Source: Polystyrenella longa
Lineage (GTDB): Bacteria; Planctomycetota; Planctomycetia; Planctomycetales; Planctomycetaceae
Reading direction: 5' to 3'
Length of the DNA stretch: 64,000 nucleotides
Assembly: GCF_007750395.1 (NCBI RefSeq)
Contig: NZ_CP036281.1
Location: forward strand, 905,211 to 969,210
Part shown: positions 63,267 through 64,000 of the stretch, one piece after another
Layout of the letters: every line of letters starts with the position of its first letter
Numbering within the stretch: position 1 is the stretch's first letter
The notes under the pieces: generated by a model
What the model saw: only the letters and a program-made list of their open reading frames with translations
Told to the model about the DNA's origin: nothing
Databases searched by the model: none
Made by a program: the position numbers and the translations under genes

Positions 63267-64000
63267 ATGTTTCTCTCCGTTTGGTTACCGTTTATTTCGC
63301 CTCGTAAATCCCGTCTCGGTACGCAGCGCCGTTCGCAGCAGCTATACCGGAATGCTCCCTCAATCGGGACGGTTGAGCATCTGGAAGATCGTACGCTTCT
63401 GACGAACTTCTTCGGACTGGAAGGAGGATTCCTCGCCGATGTGTACGATCACATTTCCACCGTCGAACGGGGCAATGAAACCACCGAACAACAAGCATCT
63501 CATCAGAGCCTGATTGAAACCGCTAGCGGTCTGACCGGCTTCTCCCATTCCGAAGTGGGAAGCGTTCTGGATGATCTCGAAAAATACTACTCCAAAATTG
63601 AAGCCCGCTACGGCGACGTCCTTCGCACCATCTTCGGTGAAAGACCCGACGATGACGATGGCTCATCTGAGTCTCCTGAAAACACTGCTCCTGAAGCAAT
63701 CGACATTTCTGATCAGGTTGTGACGATTCAGACTGACTTCAGTCTGGATACTTCCACCGCATTTGAAGATGCCGATGAAGACGACACATTAACTTTCGAA
63801 GTGACTTGGGATGACGCCCCCACTTTACCCAACTGGGCTAACTTCGATACCGATACCGGCATCTTAAGCGGAACCCCCGGAACCGCTGACCTAGGACAGT
63901 TTACCGTGGGAGTCACCGCCACGGATGAAGCAGGCGAATCCGCTTCTACTTCCTTCTCCTTAACTGTTCAGGTTTCTCCGAACGTCGTCATTGGTGACGC
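63267..64000 (+). CDS. LEPR-XLL type surface protein with cadherin-like domain (3' truncated at window edge)
   Basis: An uninterrupted frame from ATG 63267 to the window end, at least 244 residues. The N-terminus has a basic region and the planctomycete motif VEHLEDRTLLT at about residues 36-46. This is followed by a region rich in Glu and Asp, then from about residue 145 a cadherin-like/Ig domain (DTLTFEVTWDDAPTLPNWAN, TGILSGTPGTADLGQFTVGV, SFSLTVQV). Such proteins are usually very large and exported. The C-terminus is outside the window. The gene was recognised because no stop occurs. Confidence 0.82.
   Translation, partial: MFLSVWLPFISPRKSRLGTQRRSQQLYRNAPSIGTVEHLEDRTLLTNFFGLEGGFLADVYDHISTVERGNETTEQQASHQSLIETASGLTGFSHSEVGSVLDDLEKYYSKIEARYGDVLRTIFGERPDDDDGSSESPENTAPEAIDISDQVVTIQTDFSLDTSTAFEDADEDDTLTFEVTWDDAPTLPNWANFDTDTGILSGTPGTADLGQFTVGVTATDEAGESASTSFSLTVQVSPNVVIGD

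Noticed and set aside
1-64000. tRNA, rRNA, tmRNA or SRP RNA genes
   Set aside because: Scanned the intergenic gaps for T-arm and acceptor patterns and found none; GGTTCAAAT-like strings at 6171 and 9621 lack the rest of a cloverleaf.
1-64000. CRISPR arrays and complete insertion sequences
   Set aside because: The repeats found are tandem or dispersed without regular spacers, and no transposase was seen.

Overview
The window looks like a piece of chromosome from a planctomycete, most likely order Planctomycetales; the genus cannot be fixed from the sequence. The grounds are a mid-range GC content, a DUF1080 protein, two Gfo/Idh/MocA-type dehydrogenases (one with a twin-arginine leader), a DoxX protein with a long periplasmic insert, an inverse-autotransporter-like barrel carrying a beta-helix, and a surface protein at the right edge with the planctomycete VEHLEDRTLLT (LEPR-XLL type) N-terminal motif.

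Layout. 0-5.1 kb: housekeeping, with rnpA-yidD, a mannose-1-phosphate guanylyltransferase overlapping ruvX, then a reverse-strand folate cluster (ArsC-like protein, FolM/PTR1-like reductase, folB, folK). 5.4-9.6 kb: DUF1080, two small secreted Gly/Asn/His/Tyr-rich proteins, and trkA. 9.8-16.9 kb: DUF1015, a lone response regulator, a small lipoprotein, a LmbE-type deacetylase, and a coupled PLP-racemase plus DUF1611 pair. 17.2-24.8 kb: two membrane paralogs (the first broken by a stop), serA, a zinc metallopeptidase, an FAH-family enzyme, a third secreted Gly/His/Asn-rich paralog, a CorA-like protein and rpiA. 25.1-27.2 kb: a decayed accessory patch with two attC-like imperfect hairpins, a frameshifted DUF1444-like gene and a stop-interrupted small membrane ORF. 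27.4-46.5 kb: metG, SET protein, marR-tauE, tandem zinc-ribbon membrane paralogs, SprT-like, PhyH, hemW, MBL, an RND/MMPL exporter, a GroES-like protein, an xdhC-amidohydrolase-Gfo operon and an ATP-grasp enzyme. 46.5-64 kb: the 1584-residue barrel/beta-helix protein, a 48-residue lipoprotein, apbE, DoxX plus Gfo, an MFS pump, a TPR lipoprotein with a very long Asn/Gln-rich tail, nth, a propeller glycosidase-like protein and the start of the LEPR-XLL surface protein.

The most unusual signal is a family of three small exported proteins (6.7, 7.5 and 22.5 kb) that share a signal peptide, a low-complexity Gly/Asn/His/Arg/Tyr body and an invariant PGFSFGIY C-terminus. Each is preceded by TGGCGCGC-N4-TGC, which has the exact GG-N10-GC geometry of a sigma-54 (RpoN) -24/-12 promoter. 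Two of them keep nearly 100 bp of matching upstream DNA, with a flanking inverted repeat and a leader hairpin. Other points are a dispersed 55-60 bp palindromic repeat (three copies), integron-cassette-like sites, and several short tandem repeats at gene ends. No tRNA, rRNA, CRISPR array or transposase was seen.
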